NCBI GenBank assembly: GCA_019358895.1
Contig: JAHHIG010000020.1
Span: 1-64,000, forward strand
DNA: 64,000 nucleotides
Source: Tildeniella nuda ZEHNDER 1965/U140
GTDB lineage: Bacteria > Cyanobacteriota > Cyanobacteriia > Leptolyngbyales > Leptolyngbyaceae
Reading direction: 5' to 3'
Shown: positions 52,496 to 62,689 of the stretch, in pieces
How the letters are laid out: each line of letters opens with the position of its first letter
How positions within the stretch are numbered: position 1 is the first letter of the stretch
The notes under the pieces: model-generated
Database searches by the model: none
What the model was told of the DNA's origin: nothing
The model's input: only the letters and a program-made list of their open reading frames with translations
Translations under genes and position numbers: made by a program

Positions 52496-55400
52496 CTAAA
52501 AAGAGATGGTGGCTAAAAAGAGACGCACTTCGTTCAGTATTTGTTGCAATTGAATGAGCTGTTCAGGAGCGTCTTGAAGTTGGTGCTGCCGCGCCTGCCG
52601 TTCAATCTGATCGGCGATCGCAGACATTGCAACCAAGCCAACATTAGCACTCGCGCCTTTAATGTGGTGAGCCGCCTGTTCAAGGTCATGAAAATTACGC
52701 TGAGCGATCGCGGTTTCTAGCGCCACAAGATGATCACCAGCATCTTCAACAAACACATGTAATAGCTCAAGTTCAAACTCTTCATTGTTGTCTGAGAGTT
52801 GATGGAGTTGGTTCCAGTCGATGCATGGAAGAAAGTGTGACGCGCGATCGATTGCCTCGTTGGATAGCAGCGGTACTGTTTCAGGATTATCTGTTTCGTT
52901 GACACCTGGAGCAGAAACGATCAAAACCTCTGGCTCCACTACGACTGGTTGAGAGGCTCTGTTCGCTGACAGAGGACTGTCCTGCCTGGTTGATGGCTGG
53001 CTACGTGCAAGCAATACCTGACTCCAATCGGTTAGTTTGGCAGCTAACGCCTCCTTGAGCAGCGGTTTACTCAAGTAATCATCCATCCCTGCGGCAATGC
53101 AGTTTTCTCGGTCTTCTTTCATGGCATTGGCGGTGAGAGCGATGATAATGGTTTGCTGTCGCTCGTCCAGCGGTTGCCCTTCCAGACGACGGATTTCGCG
53201 GGTCGTGTCGTAGCCGTCCAATCCGGGCATTTGGCAGTCCATCAGCACAATGTCGTAGGTCGTCTGAGTCATCATCTTTAACGCGATTTCACCGTTGGAT
53301 GCGACATCAGCCGTGTAGCCTAAGTACTTAAGCTGGCTCAACGTCACCCGCTGATTGACCGCGTTGTCCTCAACCAGCAGAAGTTTGAGGGCGGATGGTG
53401 GTACTGGTGCCGCACCATTAGGAGGTACGATCGCGGCGGAATCACTATGGACGATCGACTCCAGAGCCTGATTCTCCAGTTTGGATGACGATCGTTCATT
53501 GGTAGGAAGCGCTTGGATAGACGCTGCAAACAATGGATCATCCATTAATGTCTTCATGATGCAGTCCATTAAGCGCGACTGTTTGACTGGCTTCACTAAA
53601 TAAGCAGCAAAGCCTCGTTCTAAAAGCTGACTGCCACTGCCCCGGTGGTTCAGAGAGGTCATCATCATCAACTTGGTTTTTGCTAACAGCGGGTCTGCCT
53701 TAATTTGACAACCCAACGCTTCACCGTCTATCTCTGGCATTTGCATATCCAAAAGCGCCAGATCGTAAGGACTGCCCGTTTTTGCCTGTTCCTGCAACAA
53801 CTGAAGGGCGATCGCAGCGTTTTCGGCTTCATCGACCTGCATACCCCAGGCAGACACTTGATAGCGCACGATTTTACGATTGGTGGCGTTGTCGTCTACA
53901 ACCAACACGCGGAGCGGCTGGAGCGGCACTGCGATCGCTTGCTGATCGGGTGCTGAGAGCAGATTTGATGCGCGATCGAACGTTAGCGTGACCCAAAACC
54001 GTGATCCCTCTCCTACCGTGCTGGCAACACCAATCTCGCCGCCCATCAGCTCTACCAATTGGCGTGAAATGGCAAGCCCTAAACCTGTACCTCCGTAGCG
54101 TCGTGTTGTTGACGCATCAACCTGGGAAAACGGCTTGAAGAGTCGGTCTAAACCAGCGGCAGAAATACCAATGCCAGTGTCAATGACAGAGAACATCACG
54201 GTAGCGGTTGCGATCGTCTCGGCAACCAGCGATGCCTGTACAACGACTTCGCCAGTGCTGGTGAACTTGATGGCATTACCCACCAGGTTAGTGAGAATTT
54301 GGCGCAGCCGATGAGCATCACCCCGAAGCTGCGTTGGTAAATTGCGATAGACCAGTGTGGCTAACTCCAGCTTTTTGGCATGGGCAACGGGTGCCAGGAG
54401 ATCTGCCACTTCCTCAACACAGAGATTCAGGTCAAAATCAAGTATTTCCAGCTCCATTTCGCGTGCTTCTAGCTTGGAGAAGTCCAGAATTTGATTAATC
54501 AAGTGCAGCAGAGTTTCACCACTCGTCTGAATGGTTTCGACAAAATCGCGCTGCTCGGGGTTCAATGGAGTGTCTTTCAATAGTCCAGCCATGCCCAATA
54601 CGCCGTTCATGGGTGTACGAATTTCGTGGCTGACGGTTGCTAAGAAAACGCTTTTCATCTGAGATGCCTGCTCCGCCTCATGACGGGCTTGCTCTAGCGC
54701 CAGGTTACGCTCTGCAAGCTGTTCACGCTGTTGTGTTTCGCGTGAGAGCAGATGAGCCTGAGCAAGGGCAATACCGACCTGGTCAGCCAGTTGAGTTAGA
54801 AATTCCACTTCAAAGGCACGCCACTGTCTAGGAGCAGAGCATTGATGGGCTACGAGCAAACCCCAAAGCTCTGCTTTGCCAGTGGCACCGCTGCCTTGAA
54901 TGATGGGAACGACCAGGTTAGCTCTCACTTGAAACTGAGTCAGCAGGTTGCGGTGACAATCCGTAAGCGTTGCCTGGTCAATGTCGTCGATCGCCTCCGT
55001 TCGACCACGGTAGTATTTTTGCCAGCCGCCCTCCATAAAGCACGTATCACGAATGGCTGCCCCAATGGCTGGTGACCAGTTGGAATCGACTGATTCGACG
55101 ACAACCGTACCCGACCAATCGGGTTTAAAGCGGTGGATTAGAACGCGATCGGCTTGCAGAAATTGGCGGACTTCAGCCACCGTTGTGCCCAAAATATCAT
55201 CCAGGTTGAGTGATTGGCGGATGCGGAGAGTAATGGCTGTGAGCAAGTAAGCACGGTGATTCTGGCTTTCTACCGTTTCTTCTACCAGTTTGCGCTGAGT
55301 GACATCACGGACGATGATCACCGCTTCATTTTCACCACTGACGGCAATGCGGGCTTCTTCGTAGTGAAGCCCATCAGCGAGCGCAATCTCATATTCACAA

Positions 55401-56953
55401 AACTGGAGTTCGCCTGTGCGGAGTGCCTCGGCGAGACAATGCTGGCGCTTTTGAGCGACATCTGGCGGCAACACATCCACCTCCCGTTTGCCAACGATCT
55501 CAGTAGGCGGCAGAAGGGTATCAAAATACTTTGCGGCTTTAATATCCAGGTAAACACCCTCGTGATTGACACGCAGCATCAAATCGGGGATCGCATTGAG
55601 TAGTGCCCGGTTGCGGCTCTCGGTCTTGGAGAGGGTCTCTTCGATGTGTTTGCGATCGCTAATGTCGCTGAAGGTGCAAAGCACATACTGAATGCTGCCA
55701 TCGGGGTTGAGCTGTGGATTTGCGTGGACTAAGAGCCAAACTCGATCGTCATATTTCGGACGATGAACGCCCATGATGACGTTGCTAATGGGTTTGCGAG
55801 TGGCGATCGCTTGAGGTACTGGATGCATTGCGCCAGGAAAGGGAGAGCCGTCTTCATGCACAACTTGCCAGCGATCGTCAAACGATGACAGTCCTAAAAT
55901 TTCGGATTCCTCCAACCCCAACATCGTCAGGGCGGCTGGATTCATCAGTAACACTTCAGCCTTCGAGCCTTGCAAGACAACGCCTGCCTGAATATTTTGT
56001 ACCAAGTCACGGAAATGGGCTTCACTCTGCTGTAATGCTTGTTCAGTCAGCTTGCGCTGGGTAATGTCTTGGAACTGCGAGACAAAATACAGCGGTCTTC
56101 CCTCAGCGTCTCGCAGTAAAGAATTATTCAGTAATGCCCATACAGTGCGTCCTAATTTATGGATATAACGTTTCTCTAACTGGTAAGATTCAATCTCGCC
56201 TGCCAGCAGACGTTGCAGATGGGGAGGATTCAGATCCAGATCGTCGGGATGAGACAGTTCTCGAAAGGTTGTGTCGAGCATTTCTGACTCGGAATAACCA
56301 AACGCGTGGCAGAGCGCGCGATTGACTTGGAGTGTACGCCGATCGAGACCAACCAATGCCATGCCAACCGCAGCGGAATTAAAGGCACTCCGAAACCGTT
56401 CTTCGCTATGTTGCAGTGCCGCCTCTGCTTGCTGCCGTTCAGCCATTGCAGTGGTCAAAGCGCCCAGATGAAGTCGCAATTCTAACTGGCTAACCACCTG
56501 GCGACTGAGCCGACGAAGCGCTTCAATCTGCTGCGGCTGCGGTTCGCGGGGGACGCGATCCATCACACAAATCGTGCCGATCGCGCATCCCGTCGGTGTA
56601 ATCAGAGGTGCAGCAAGATAGAAGCGGACGTGTGGTTCACCTGTGACAACCACATTTGGGGCAAATTGTGCGTTAGCGGCTGTATCGGCAATGATCAGAA
56701 TCTCCCGCTGCTCAACGCAAAGTGGGCAAAAGCCAACGTGAAGCCCGACTTCATCAATTACCAGACCGACGCTTGACTTCATCCACTGGCGATCGTCAGC
56801 AACAAGCGTCATCATTGCCATTGGCGTGCCACAGATTTGTGCGGCTAACTGGGTCAGGTCATCGAATGCTTCTTCGGGAGCCGTATCCAGAATCTGATAT
56901 TGGTACAGAGCCTCTAGCCTTCTTGCTTCCTCATCCAGTGGGGTTGCCTTCAT
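52496..56953 (-). CDS. Hybrid histidine kinase with DXCF cyanobacteriochrome-type GAF domain
   Basis: A 1485-residue cytosolic multidomain kinase. Order: GAF (15-165), PAS (185-300), PAS (310-435), PAS (445-555), second GAF (575-735), HisKA (His776 in [12 protein letters not shown]), HATPase (about 880-995), receiver (Asp1069), receiver (Asp1239), HPt (His1429 in [11 protein letters not shown]). The second GAF has the canonical bilin-anchoring Cys-His ([20 protein letters not shown], Cys666) and a DTCF motif (Cys638). These are the two Cys marks of DXCF-type cyanobacteriochromes, which sense violet/blue versus green or similar light. A complete His-Asp-His-Asp relay is encoded, and the PP2C regulator downstream may be the output. 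Bilin binding is inferred from motifs. Confidence 0.88.
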   Translation of the reverse strand: MKATPLDEEARRLEALYQYQILDTAPEEAFDDLTQLAAQICGTPMAMMTLVADDRQWMKSSVGLVIDEVGLHVGFCPLCVEQREILIIADTAANAQFAPNVVVTGEPHVRFYLAAPLITPTGCAIGTICVMDRVPREPQPQQIEALRRLSRQVVSQLELRLHLGALTTAMAERQQAEAALQHSEERFRSAFNSAAVGMALVGLDRRTLQVNRALCHAFGYSESEMLDTTFRELSHPDDLDLNPPHLQRLLAGEIESYQLEKRYIHKLGRTVWALLNNSLLRDAEGRPLYFVSQFQDITQRKLTEQALQQSEAHFRDLVQNIQAGVVLQGSKAEVLLMNPAALTMLGLEESEILGLSSFDDRWQVVHEDGSPFPGAMHPVPQAIATRKPISNVIMGVHRPKYDDRVWLLVHANPQLNPDGSIQYVLCTFSDISDRKHIEETLSKTESRNRALLNAIPDLMLRVNHEGVYLDIKAAKYFDTLLPPTEIVGKREVDVLPPDVAQKRQHCLAEALRTGELQFCEYEIALADGLHYEEARIAVSGENEAVIIVRDVTQRKLVEETVESQNHRAYLLTAITLRIRQSLNLDDILGTTVAEVRQFLQADRVLIHRFKPDWSGTVVVESVDSNWSPAIGAAIRDTCFMEGGWQKYYRGRTEAIDDIDQATLTDCHRNLLTQFQVRANLVVPIIQGSGATGKAELWGLLVAHQCSAPRQWRAFEVEFLTQLADQVGIALAQAHLLSRETQQREQLAERNLALEQARHEAEQASQMKSVFLATVSHEIRTPMNGVLGMAGLLKDTPLNPEQRDFVETIQTSGETLLHLINQILDFSKLEAREMELEILDFDLNLCVEEVADLLAPVAHAKKLELATLVYRNLPTQLRGDAHRLRQILTNLVGNAIKFTSTGEVVVQASLVAETIATATVMFSVIDTGIGISAAGLDRLFKPFSQVDASTTRRYGGTGLGLAISRQLVELMGGEIGVASTVGEGSRFWVTLTFDRASNLLSAPDQQAIAVPLQPLRVLVVDDNATNRKIVRYQVSAWGMQVDEAENAAIALQLLQEQAKTGSPYDLALLDMQMPEIDGEALGCQIKADPLLAKTKLMMMTSLNHRGSGSQLLERGFAAYLVKPVKQSRLMDCIMKTLMDDPLFAASIQALPTNERSSSKLENQALESIVHSDSAAIVPPNGAAPVPPSALKLLLVEDNAVNQRVTLSQLKYLGYTADVASNGEIALKMMTQTTYDIVLMDCQMPGLDGYDTTREIRRLEGQPLDERQQTIIIALTANAMKEDRENCIAAGMDDYLSKPLLKEALAAKLTDWSQVLLARSQPSTRQDSPLSANRASQPVVVEPEVLIVSAPGVNETDNPETVPLLSNEAIDRASHFLPCIDWNQLHQLSDNNEEFELELLHVFVEDAGDHLVALETAIAQRNFHDLEQAAHHIKGASANVGLVAMSAIADQIERQARQHQLQDAPEQLIQLQQILNEVRLFLATISF

Positions 56954-57044
56954 GGTCTGCCTTCAGTTACTTAGAACGCCCGTTTACACCCTCATTGACT
57001 GAGAGTTTGTTAAAAAATAACTGCACATTTTCAAAGCAGCCATC

Positions 57045-57090
57045 AGCGATCAGCTTTAAACCATGGGCTGACTGCTGACCGCTGATCGCT
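57045..57090. repeat. Heptamer (STRR-type) inverted repeats
   Basis: AGCGATCAGC and GCTGACTGCTGACCGCTGAT elements face each other around TTTAAACCATGG upstream of the kinase gene. Confidence 0.6.
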
Positions 57091-57350
57091 AAAGTCCGCA
57101 ACATTATTTTTTTACAGTCCCTGAGATTGAATTGTAACTATGCAGCGCTTGAATTAGTTCACGTATGGTTGTTCACAGCTAAAAAAGACTCCCTTAAAAG
57201 CCTGCGTTTAGCTGTGTGGACATCCTCAGAGTCTGCCCCGATCGACTGTTGTGGTAACCATTTTCTAAAAGTTGCCCTTGAAAAATGGGTGATGGAGCGA
57301 TCGTGACCCTGGCAAGATGATAGTTCTCGGCAAGCGATGGGAGCAACATG

Positions 57351-57506
57351 CTAATCACCTAAGCACCACGAGAATAACGCTACAGCCCCAATGAAGTAGA
57401 ACCAGGTTGGTAAGCTAAAGCCTGTCAGCAGGTCAAATGGCAGGATTAACAACCTGACCACTAAAAGGCTGAGGGTCAGAACCAGCAGAGGCACGATTAA
57501 CGACAT
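57351..57506 (-). CDS. 51-residue two-helix membrane protein
   Basis: This small ORF starts MSLIVPLLVLTLSLLVVRLL and ends FYFIGAVALFSWCLGD. Two hydrophobic helices are separated by PFDLLTGFSLPTW. GGAGTG lies 12 bp before the ATG at 57506. I do not recognise a named family, but length, ribosome site and clean helices support a real gene. It lies in the otherwise gene-free 56954-57710 stretch and may be a conserved cyanobacterial microprotein. Confidence 0.55.
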   Translation of the reverse strand: MSLIVPLLVLTLSLLVVRLLILPFDLLTGFSLPTWFYFIGAVALFSWCLGD

Positions 57507-57559
57507 CAATCGTTCACTCCCATTCCTTGAACGGGGCTAAGAGGTTGTTTGAAAAGTGT

Positions 57560-57685
57560 CTGGCGGTTAAAACCGCGACTACGTCAACAAAGTCCGCCTG
57601 CGCGGACGACCGCAGAGTAAGGGTTTTATCACCTGCAACGGCAGGTTTTGCCTCTGTAGCCGCGACTTCAGTCGCCAAGGCTACA
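57560..57685. repeat. Dispersed repeat family C, copy 2
   Basis: GTCCGCCTGCGCGGAC and CCTGCAACGGCAGGTTTTGC with flanking GCGACTAC-like and GTAGCCGCGACTTCAGTCGCC-type ends match the element at 4583-4690 in layout. Confidence 0.65.
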
Positions 57686-57710
57686 AGCATCTGGACTTTT
57701 AAAACGTCCT

Positions 57711-57947
57711 CTAAGAACCAAATTGCTGTTTTGCTTGCTCGTAGACTTCGACTGTGATTTGTGTGACACCGGACTCTTGAGCAAACGTCTCAATTTTTTT
57801 ACGTGCAGCGGGACGCACAAAAAAAGGAATTTCTTTCAAACGAGCTTCTGCTGCCGCTGTCCACTCGATCGCGCTACTCATAAGGGTTCCGCTTGGCTTA
57901 AGCACTGCCTCTTTACTGTAACTCGCTTGTTGTTTTGCGGTTGCCAT
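57711..57947 (-). CDS. Stand-alone PCP-reductase-like (PCP_red) small protein
   Basis: A 78-residue protein whose last 50 residues (EWTAAAEARLKEIPFFVRPA, then RKKIETFAQESGVTQITVEV) match the domain found at the C-terminus of ChlB/BchB-type light-independent protochlorophyllide reductase. Free-standing forms occur in cyanobacteria with unknown role. The start at 57947 is supported by GAGGGG 10 bp upstream; a later ATG at 57881 would give only the domain. Confidence 0.8.
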   Translation of the reverse strand: MATAKQQASYSKEAVLKPSGTLMSSAIEWTAAAEARLKEIPFFVRPAARKKIETFAQESGVTQITVEVYEQAKQQFGS

Positions 57948-58094
57948 TTGCCACCACCCCTCGAAAGCAGAGAATGAACCGATCAGTTTTTGAAACGAGC
58001 CTTGATGTGCGATCGCCAACCCTTATCGTTAGAACATCAGCAACAGGCATTGTATAGCGGTTCTCGTTTGAGTGTGGTACAAGCTCTTAGGTTT

Positions 58095-58165
58095 TAAGGC
58101 AGGAGGCAGAAGGCAGGAGGCAGAAAGAAAGCTGTCAGTCTCTTTGCTTGTGCCCTCTGTCCTCT
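58095..58165. repeat. GGCAGGAGGCAGAAGG repeat with inverted arm
   Basis: GGCAGGAGGCAGAAGGCAGG-type units face TGCCCTCTGTCCTCTGCCTC, so the region can fold back. It is related to the repeat at 14876-15024. Confidence 0.6.
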
Positions 58166-58234
58166 GCCTCTTCGCAACCGTACTTCACTTGGTCAGGAAC
58201 CGCTATAGAGCCAATCTATCTGTGAGGAATGGGC

Positions 58235-58972
58235 ATGAAAAAACTTTTGGCGTTATTACTGGGTACGGGCGTTAGCTTCGTTGGGTTTGCTGCTCTGGCA
58301 ACATCGCAGCCAGTTGCATGGCAGGCAGGTTCGATCGCTCAGTCGGGCGCATCGATCAATCAGCCAACACCAAGCGACCTATTAAATACCGAATGGCTAC
58401 TGGAAGATTTGGGCGGTAGCGGTGTGATCGATAACCTGCAAACGACGCTCAGTTTTGACAGTGGCGATCGTCTTTCTGGGCAAGGAGGCTGCAATCGCTA
58501 CAATGCTCCAGTGAAACTGGTGGGTAACCGTTTGACGGTTAGTGCGATCGCCTCGACCAAAAAACTCTGTCCGCCTGCGGTAATGAACCAGGAAAACCGC
58601 TACTTTCAAGCGCTTCAGAACGCTCAGCGGTTCAGGTTAGAAGGTTCTTACCTTCTGATTGATAGCCAGGGTCTTGAAGCCCCACTACGATTTACTCGCC
58701 TGACTACGACAAGTAACGCCGAAACAACGCTTGTCTCATTTCAGGGACGGCGAAATGCGGTGCGAGTGTTTGTGCGTGATGGGCAGACGCAGATGAATGT
58801 TTATGATAAACGTGTTCGTAGAACTTGGGTGATCGGCAGTCCTGTCAAAACTGAGCAAACACCTGAAGGCACTCGTTATACCAACGCTAGAGGTGAAGCA
58901 GCGCTTGTTGTCTTTGTGCCCAACGCTGGCAAGCCGCCTACCTTAACGATCAACGGTAGGGTCGATCGCTAA
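58235..58972 (+). CDS. Exported META-domain protein
   Basis: A 245-residue exported protein: signal peptide (residues 1-23) and a META/HslJ domain (about 45-150) with LLNTEWLLEDLGG, RLSGQGGCNRYNAPV and ASTKKLCPPAVMNQENRYFQ, the family's Cys and Asn pattern. A C-terminal beta-rich part follows (TLVSFQGRRNAVRVFVRDGQ). The role in cyanobacteria is unknown; HslJ relatives are linked to envelope or heat stress. GAGG at 58224-58227 favours the ATG at 58235 over that at 58229. Confidence 0.88.
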   Translation: MKKLLALLLGTGVSFVGFAALATSQPVAWQAGSIAQSGASINQPTPSDLLNTEWLLEDLGGSGVIDNLQTTLSFDSGDRLSGQGGCNRYNAPVKLVGNRLTVSAIASTKKLCPPAVMNQENRYFQALQNAQRFRLEGSYLLIDSQGLEAPLRFTRLTTTSNAETTLVSFQGRRNAVRVFVRDGQTQMNVYDKRVRRTWVIGSPVKTEQTPEGTRYTNARGEAALVVFVPNAGKPPTLTINGRVDR

Positions 58973-59032
58973 CTGTGGGTTGAACGATCAGCGCATGGTT
59001 GAGAAAGCTGTCAGCCGTCAGCGAAAAGCTGA

Positions 59033-59186
59033 TAAGTAGCTGGGTGAAATTAAACGTAGGATGTGTTAGGCATAGCCGTAACGCATCAAAACCCTCAGCA
59101 GCATGGGTTACGCTTCGCTTTCCTTGAATGCCGAAGGCTATATCCATCCTACGCAGATTTTATATTTAATTGAACCTTCCTACTTA
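59033..59186 (-). repeat. Dispersed 154-bp repeat family B, copy 2
   Basis: It has the same length as the copy at 7281-7434 but opposite orientation, with TAAGTAG / CTACTTA ends. GCTGA flanks both sides and could be a 5-bp target duplication, though the surrounding heptamer repeats make such a match likely by chance. Confidence 0.8.
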
Positions 59187-59259
59187 GCTGACGGCTGATA
59201 GCTGATAGCTTCTTGCTGATAGCTGACACCTCACGCACAATACAACTGCGTTACCTCGA

Positions 59260-60099
59260 TCAATCCAACACAGCGTCTGGCACTGCTGTTATTGAGCGGG
59301 GATACTTCAAAAAGCGCCCTATGAGGACGAAAAGGACGATCGCCAGCGTACCAATGCCCAAAGGATTGGGCAGCCAAAACACGACTTCCAGATGATTCAA
59401 TTCGCCAGGAAGCAACTGCCAAATCAGCGTTTTTGCAGACGAAATCGCTGGCTGATTGATGTTGGCAGATGAAATGCTCTTAGCACCCCAGGGAGTCTGT
59501 AGCCGAAACTCCAGGTCGATTAGAGAGGCAGGGCTAAGCAACAAACCACCACTAGAAGACCGCACACCCAGCGATCGCAGATCTAACTCGTAGCGAAGAT
59601 GGTTTCGCTCGACTAACAGTAAATTACTGGTAGACAGAGTAAAGCGGGAGGCGATCGGCGGAAGCGTAATGGCGGCTGTGGCTGCATTGTTCTCTTCTAA
59701 CGGGCTGAAGAATTGGTTGAATTTTGTTTGGAGATCGCCACTGCTCGTGAACGGAATCGTCACTAACAGATCGTGATTGGGCAAGCGATCGATTCGTCCA
59801 CCCAAACGCTGGCTTCGCTGCTCAATCAGCGTCAACCACTGCTGAGCCGTGCTACCGCTAAAGCGTTGCAGTCGTTCTTCGAGCTGAATGTGCTGCGTAA
59901 ATTCTCCCCGATTGGGGCTGTCAAACCGCACACCCACGTCGTAGCGCACACAGCCAGACAGCAGCAGCGAGACAAGGAGGATAAGCCAGAGATGGCGCGA
60001 TCGCTCAAACGCATACTTCAGATTTCGCCCTACCTGATGCAGCAGTACGTAGTGGCGAGGGGTTGTCTGGTGTCGAGCCGCAACAGTCGTTCGCGTCAT
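59260..60099 (-). CDS. DUF3153 lipoprotein with C-terminal membrane anchor
   Basis: A 279-residue cyanobacterial DUF3153 protein: N-terminal hydrophobic segment with lipobox (LWLILLVSLLLSGC), then YDVGVRFDSPNRGEFTQHIQ, a beta-rich domain, and a C-terminal membrane helix (IGTLAIVLFVLIGRFL). It is expected on the periplasmic face of the plasma or thylakoid membrane. The function is unknown. It lies 76 bp after a TPR membrane protein gene with which it is probably co-transcribed. Confidence 0.82.
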   Translation of the reverse strand: MTRTTVAARHQTTPRHYVLLHQVGRNLKYAFERSRHLWLILLVSLLLSGCVRYDVGVRFDSPNRGEFTQHIQLEERLQRFSGSTAQQWLTLIEQRSQRLGGRIDRLPNHDLLVTIPFTSSGDLQTKFNQFFSPLEENNAATAAITLPPIASRFTLSTSNLLLVERNHLRYELDLRSLGVRSSSGGLLLSPASLIDLEFRLQTPWGAKSISSANINQPAISSAKTLIWQLLPGELNHLEVVFWLPNPLGIGTLAIVLFVLIGRFLKYPRSITAVPDAVLD

Positions 60100-60175
60100 G
60101 GATTTCAGGCGTAGAAACGAGAGCTTACGACCATTCAGCATACGCGAAGATGGTGAGAAAATCATTGCGCCGCTA

Positions 60176-60718
60176 CTACATGAACCAGAGCAACCCACCC
60201 AGGACGATCGCCCCAACTCCTAACGCCACCCAGACAAAGCGATTGGACTGCACTACTTGCTTAGGATCGACAACCGCTTCGAGCTGAAACGCAGGCTTCT
60301 CCGGCTGTTTGATCGGGGAAATGGTAACAGCCGTCGGACGATCGCGGGCATCACCATGCTCCAGATTGGTCAGATCTGGAATCTGGGTCAGCCATTCTGG
60401 ACGAGTCGTCAGTCGGGGTGCTTCCAGGATGTAAAGCAGACGCTGACCCTGTTTGCGAATTTTTAAATCGGGATGACGACTCAATTCACGGCAAAGGGTA
60501 AGTGCATCCGATCGCTGTCCCATTGCTTCATAGGCTGTAACTAACCAGATTTGCACCTCACCACCAAAGCGAGACATGGGCAGCACCAGCGTCTTGGCAG
60601 ACTCTAAAAACTGCACCGCTTTACGGTATTCGCCGCGTTCAAAAGCGGCTTTGCCAGACTGATAGTCCGCTTTAGCCGTATCGGATTGGTCTGAACTCAC
60701 GGTTTGATCTGAATTCAC
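60176..60718 (-). CDS. TPR protein with C-terminal membrane helix
   Basis: A 180-residue protein with one or two TPR-like helical pairs (ADYQSGKAAFERGEYRKAVQ, LVTAYEAMGQRSDALTLCRE), a Pro-rich linker and a single C-terminal helix (VWVALGVGAIVLGGLLWFM). It is a tail-anchored scaffold, unknown in detail. Its position just upstream of the DUF3153 gene suggests a joint envelope or thylakoid role. Confidence 0.8.
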   Translation of the reverse strand: MNSDQTVSSDQSDTAKADYQSGKAAFERGEYRKAVQFLESAKTLVLPMSRFGGEVQIWLVTAYEAMGQRSDALTLCRELSRHPDLKIRKQGQRLLYILEAPRLTTRPEWLTQIPDLTNLEHGDARDRPTAVTISPIKQPEKPAFQLEAVVDPKQVVQSNRFVWVALGVGAIVLGGLLWFM

Positions 60719-60932
60719 AGTGATTGAAAAATACGTTGACAGTTATACGGGTCGAATCGAATGGTCTGGAAAAACATGGGCAAATCCCCTTCATTCTATC
60801 GGAACACGTTAGGCTAGAAAGGAGTCCTGAGTATGAGAGTTCTTAGTGAGAACATCAGTTCTGTACTGCGATCGGTCAGGCATTGAGGTTGCGTCAACCG
60901 CTTCATGGTTTCCGTCTTGAGTGGTAAAAACG

Positions 60933-61637
60933 ATGGTTAAGACACCTTTTCAGCGCTGTGACGTACAACTTCCACAGGCATTCTATCGATCGCCTATATC
61001 TGGCTTCGTTCCGGGTGTCTCTCTACTACTGACAGTCGCTGCTTTAGCTGCGTGGGTGCCTGCCGCGAGCGCGAGACCATATGTTCAGTGGCAAGCTGTT
61101 CAGGTGCAAAGCAATGGTTATGCTAATCAGAGACAAATAATCAATCACCAGAGGCAGGTAATCAACTTTCCGCCTGTTGTCCCTTTCCACAATTCCGTTT
61201 ATAACTCCCGTCAGATACTGATTCAGCCCACCATTCAACCTAATTTTGGGGGCGGTCTTTCGGTACAGATTGGCACTCCTACTGTCTATCCGCCCGGCGT
61301 TTACCCATCGGGATACGGCTATGGACAGCCCGGTGTGATTCAGCGACGAGGCAGTGTTAACAATTCAGTGTTGATCAACCCGACGGTGATCAACAGCCCT
61401 ATTCGCAATTCAACGTTGATCAATCCGACGATCGTCACCACGCCTAATCCTTCAGCCTCTTACTACCCGTCACCTTACTATCCAGCGCCCTACTACAACA
61501 TTCAAACCACCACTACGACCACGCGCCCAGAGCCAGAGGTGTATATCGATCCCCAGTACGGTGTACGCTACCGATCGCCATCGACTCACTCTGAGCAACC
61601 GATCATCATTTATCCACAGAGCAATATCTATCCGTAG
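60933..61637 (+). CDS. Exported Tyr/Pro/Asn-rich protein of unknown function
   Basis: A 234-residue protein with a hydrophobic leader (PGVSLLLTVAALAAWVPAAS, residues about 25-44) and a low-complexity mature part. It contains repeated NSVLINPTVINSPIRNSTLI-type motifs, a Tyr/Pro-rich stretch (SYYPSPYYPAPYYN) and a Thr run. It looks like a surface or matrix protein with no enzymatic motif. The ATG at 60933 is chosen; a GTG 12 bp upstream is in frame. Confidence 0.7.
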   Translation: MVKTPFQRCDVQLPQAFYRSPISGFVPGVSLLLTVAALAAWVPAASARPYVQWQAVQVQSNGYANQRQIINHQRQVINFPPVVPFHNSVYNSRQILIQPTIQPNFGGGLSVQIGTPTVYPPGVYPSGYGYGQPGVIQRRGSVNNSVLINPTVINSPIRNSTLINPTIVTTPNPSASYYPSPYYPAPYYNIQTTTTTTRPEPEVYIDPQYGVRYRSPSTHSEQPIIIYPQSNIYP

Positions 61638-61670
61638 AAATTTATCTGTAGGGTAATTTTAGAAGGCTCG

Positions 61671-62639
61671 CTAAGCGACGCGCACCATATTGAGCAGCGT
61701 CACCTCCCAAACTAGACGCGGCTGAACGTTTCGCATGAGATGCTGACGTGCTTGTTCTAGCACACTCACAGGTAAAGCGTCCGGTCGTTGGGTTGTACAG
61801 CTTTGTTGCCAGTAGGTATGTTGTAAATATTCGATCAGCCAGCGTTGCACATCTGCCTCCAACGTCTTGTCAATGTCCCGCGCAAGGCTGAGTGCCTCTC
61901 GAGCGGTGCGGGGCATCTGAGTAACGGCTTGCAGGAGATCTGCTGGTACTGCCTGAAGTTGCTGCCAATGGACGATCGCGCCTCCTGGGCTACCTTGAGC
62001 AAGCTGCAAAATTTCGGGGTGCTGGAGAATTTCACGCTGACCCGCTTGCTGGAGTACCCGCGCCACGCCCTCAGCCGTTAGTCGGTAGAACGGTATGCGT
62101 TGGCAGCGTGAGACTAGCGTCGGCAGCAACGATTCCATACCTGGTGCAATGAGAATGAGCGTTGCCTGTCCCGGCTCTTCTAGCGTTTTTAGCAGCCCAT
62201 TCGCTGCCCCTTCTGCCATCGTCTCGGCGTGATCGATGACAACGACCGATCGCGAGGCTTCCAGAGGCGCACGCGAGAGGAAGCGGGCGATCTCGCGTAC
62301 CTGTTCTAGTCGCACAACGGGTGGAGTTTTCGGCTTCAAACCAGCGTCTGCGGCTTCGGCGATCGTGAGCCGTTTCCCCTGATGCAAATACGTCGGTGCG
62401 ACCCACAGCAAATCGGGATGGTTGCGCTCTTGGAGTCGATGCTGCAATGCGTTTGTTTGGGCGATCGTCGCGTTGGGTGGATTGAACAGGAGCGACAGAA
62501 AGCACTCCGCCGCCAATCGTCGTCCTACTCCAGGTGGTCCTGTAAAGAGGTAAGCAGGCGCAATGCGACCTTTGGCAACTGCCTGGGTTAGTAGCTCGAC
62601 TGCCTGGGGTTGTTCGATGAGTGGGGCGAAAGGAGACAT
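61671..62639 (-). CDS. holB: DNA polymerase III subunit delta'
   Basis: A 322-residue clamp-loader subunit: AAA+ domain with FTGPPGVGRRLAAECFL (P-loop in which the Lys is Arg, fitting a non-hydrolysing delta'), VVVIDHAETMAEGAANGLLK, LEEPGQATLILI and the SRC motif in LPTLVSRCQRIPF. It loads the beta clamp together with delta and tau/gamma. It follows tmk on the same strand after a 50-bp gap, the usual bacterial arrangement. Confidence 0.93.
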   Translation of the reverse strand: MSPFAPLIEQPQAVELLTQAVAKGRIAPAYLFTGPPGVGRRLAAECFLSLLFNPPNATIAQTNALQHRLQERNHPDLLWVAPTYLHQGKRLTIAEAADAGLKPKTPPVVRLEQVREIARFLSRAPLEASRSVVVIDHAETMAEGAANGLLKTLEEPGQATLILIAPGMESLLPTLVSRCQRIPFYRLTAEGVARVLQQAGQREILQHPEILQLAQGSPGGAIVHWQQLQAVPADLLQAVTQMPRTAREALSLARDIDKTLEADVQRWLIEYLQHTYWQQSCTTQRPDALPVSVLEQARQHLMRNVQPRLVWEVTLLNMVRVA

Positions 62640-62689
62640 GGGCGGAAAGGATAAAGGATGAAGTCTAAAGGATAAAAAGATTTGAGACT

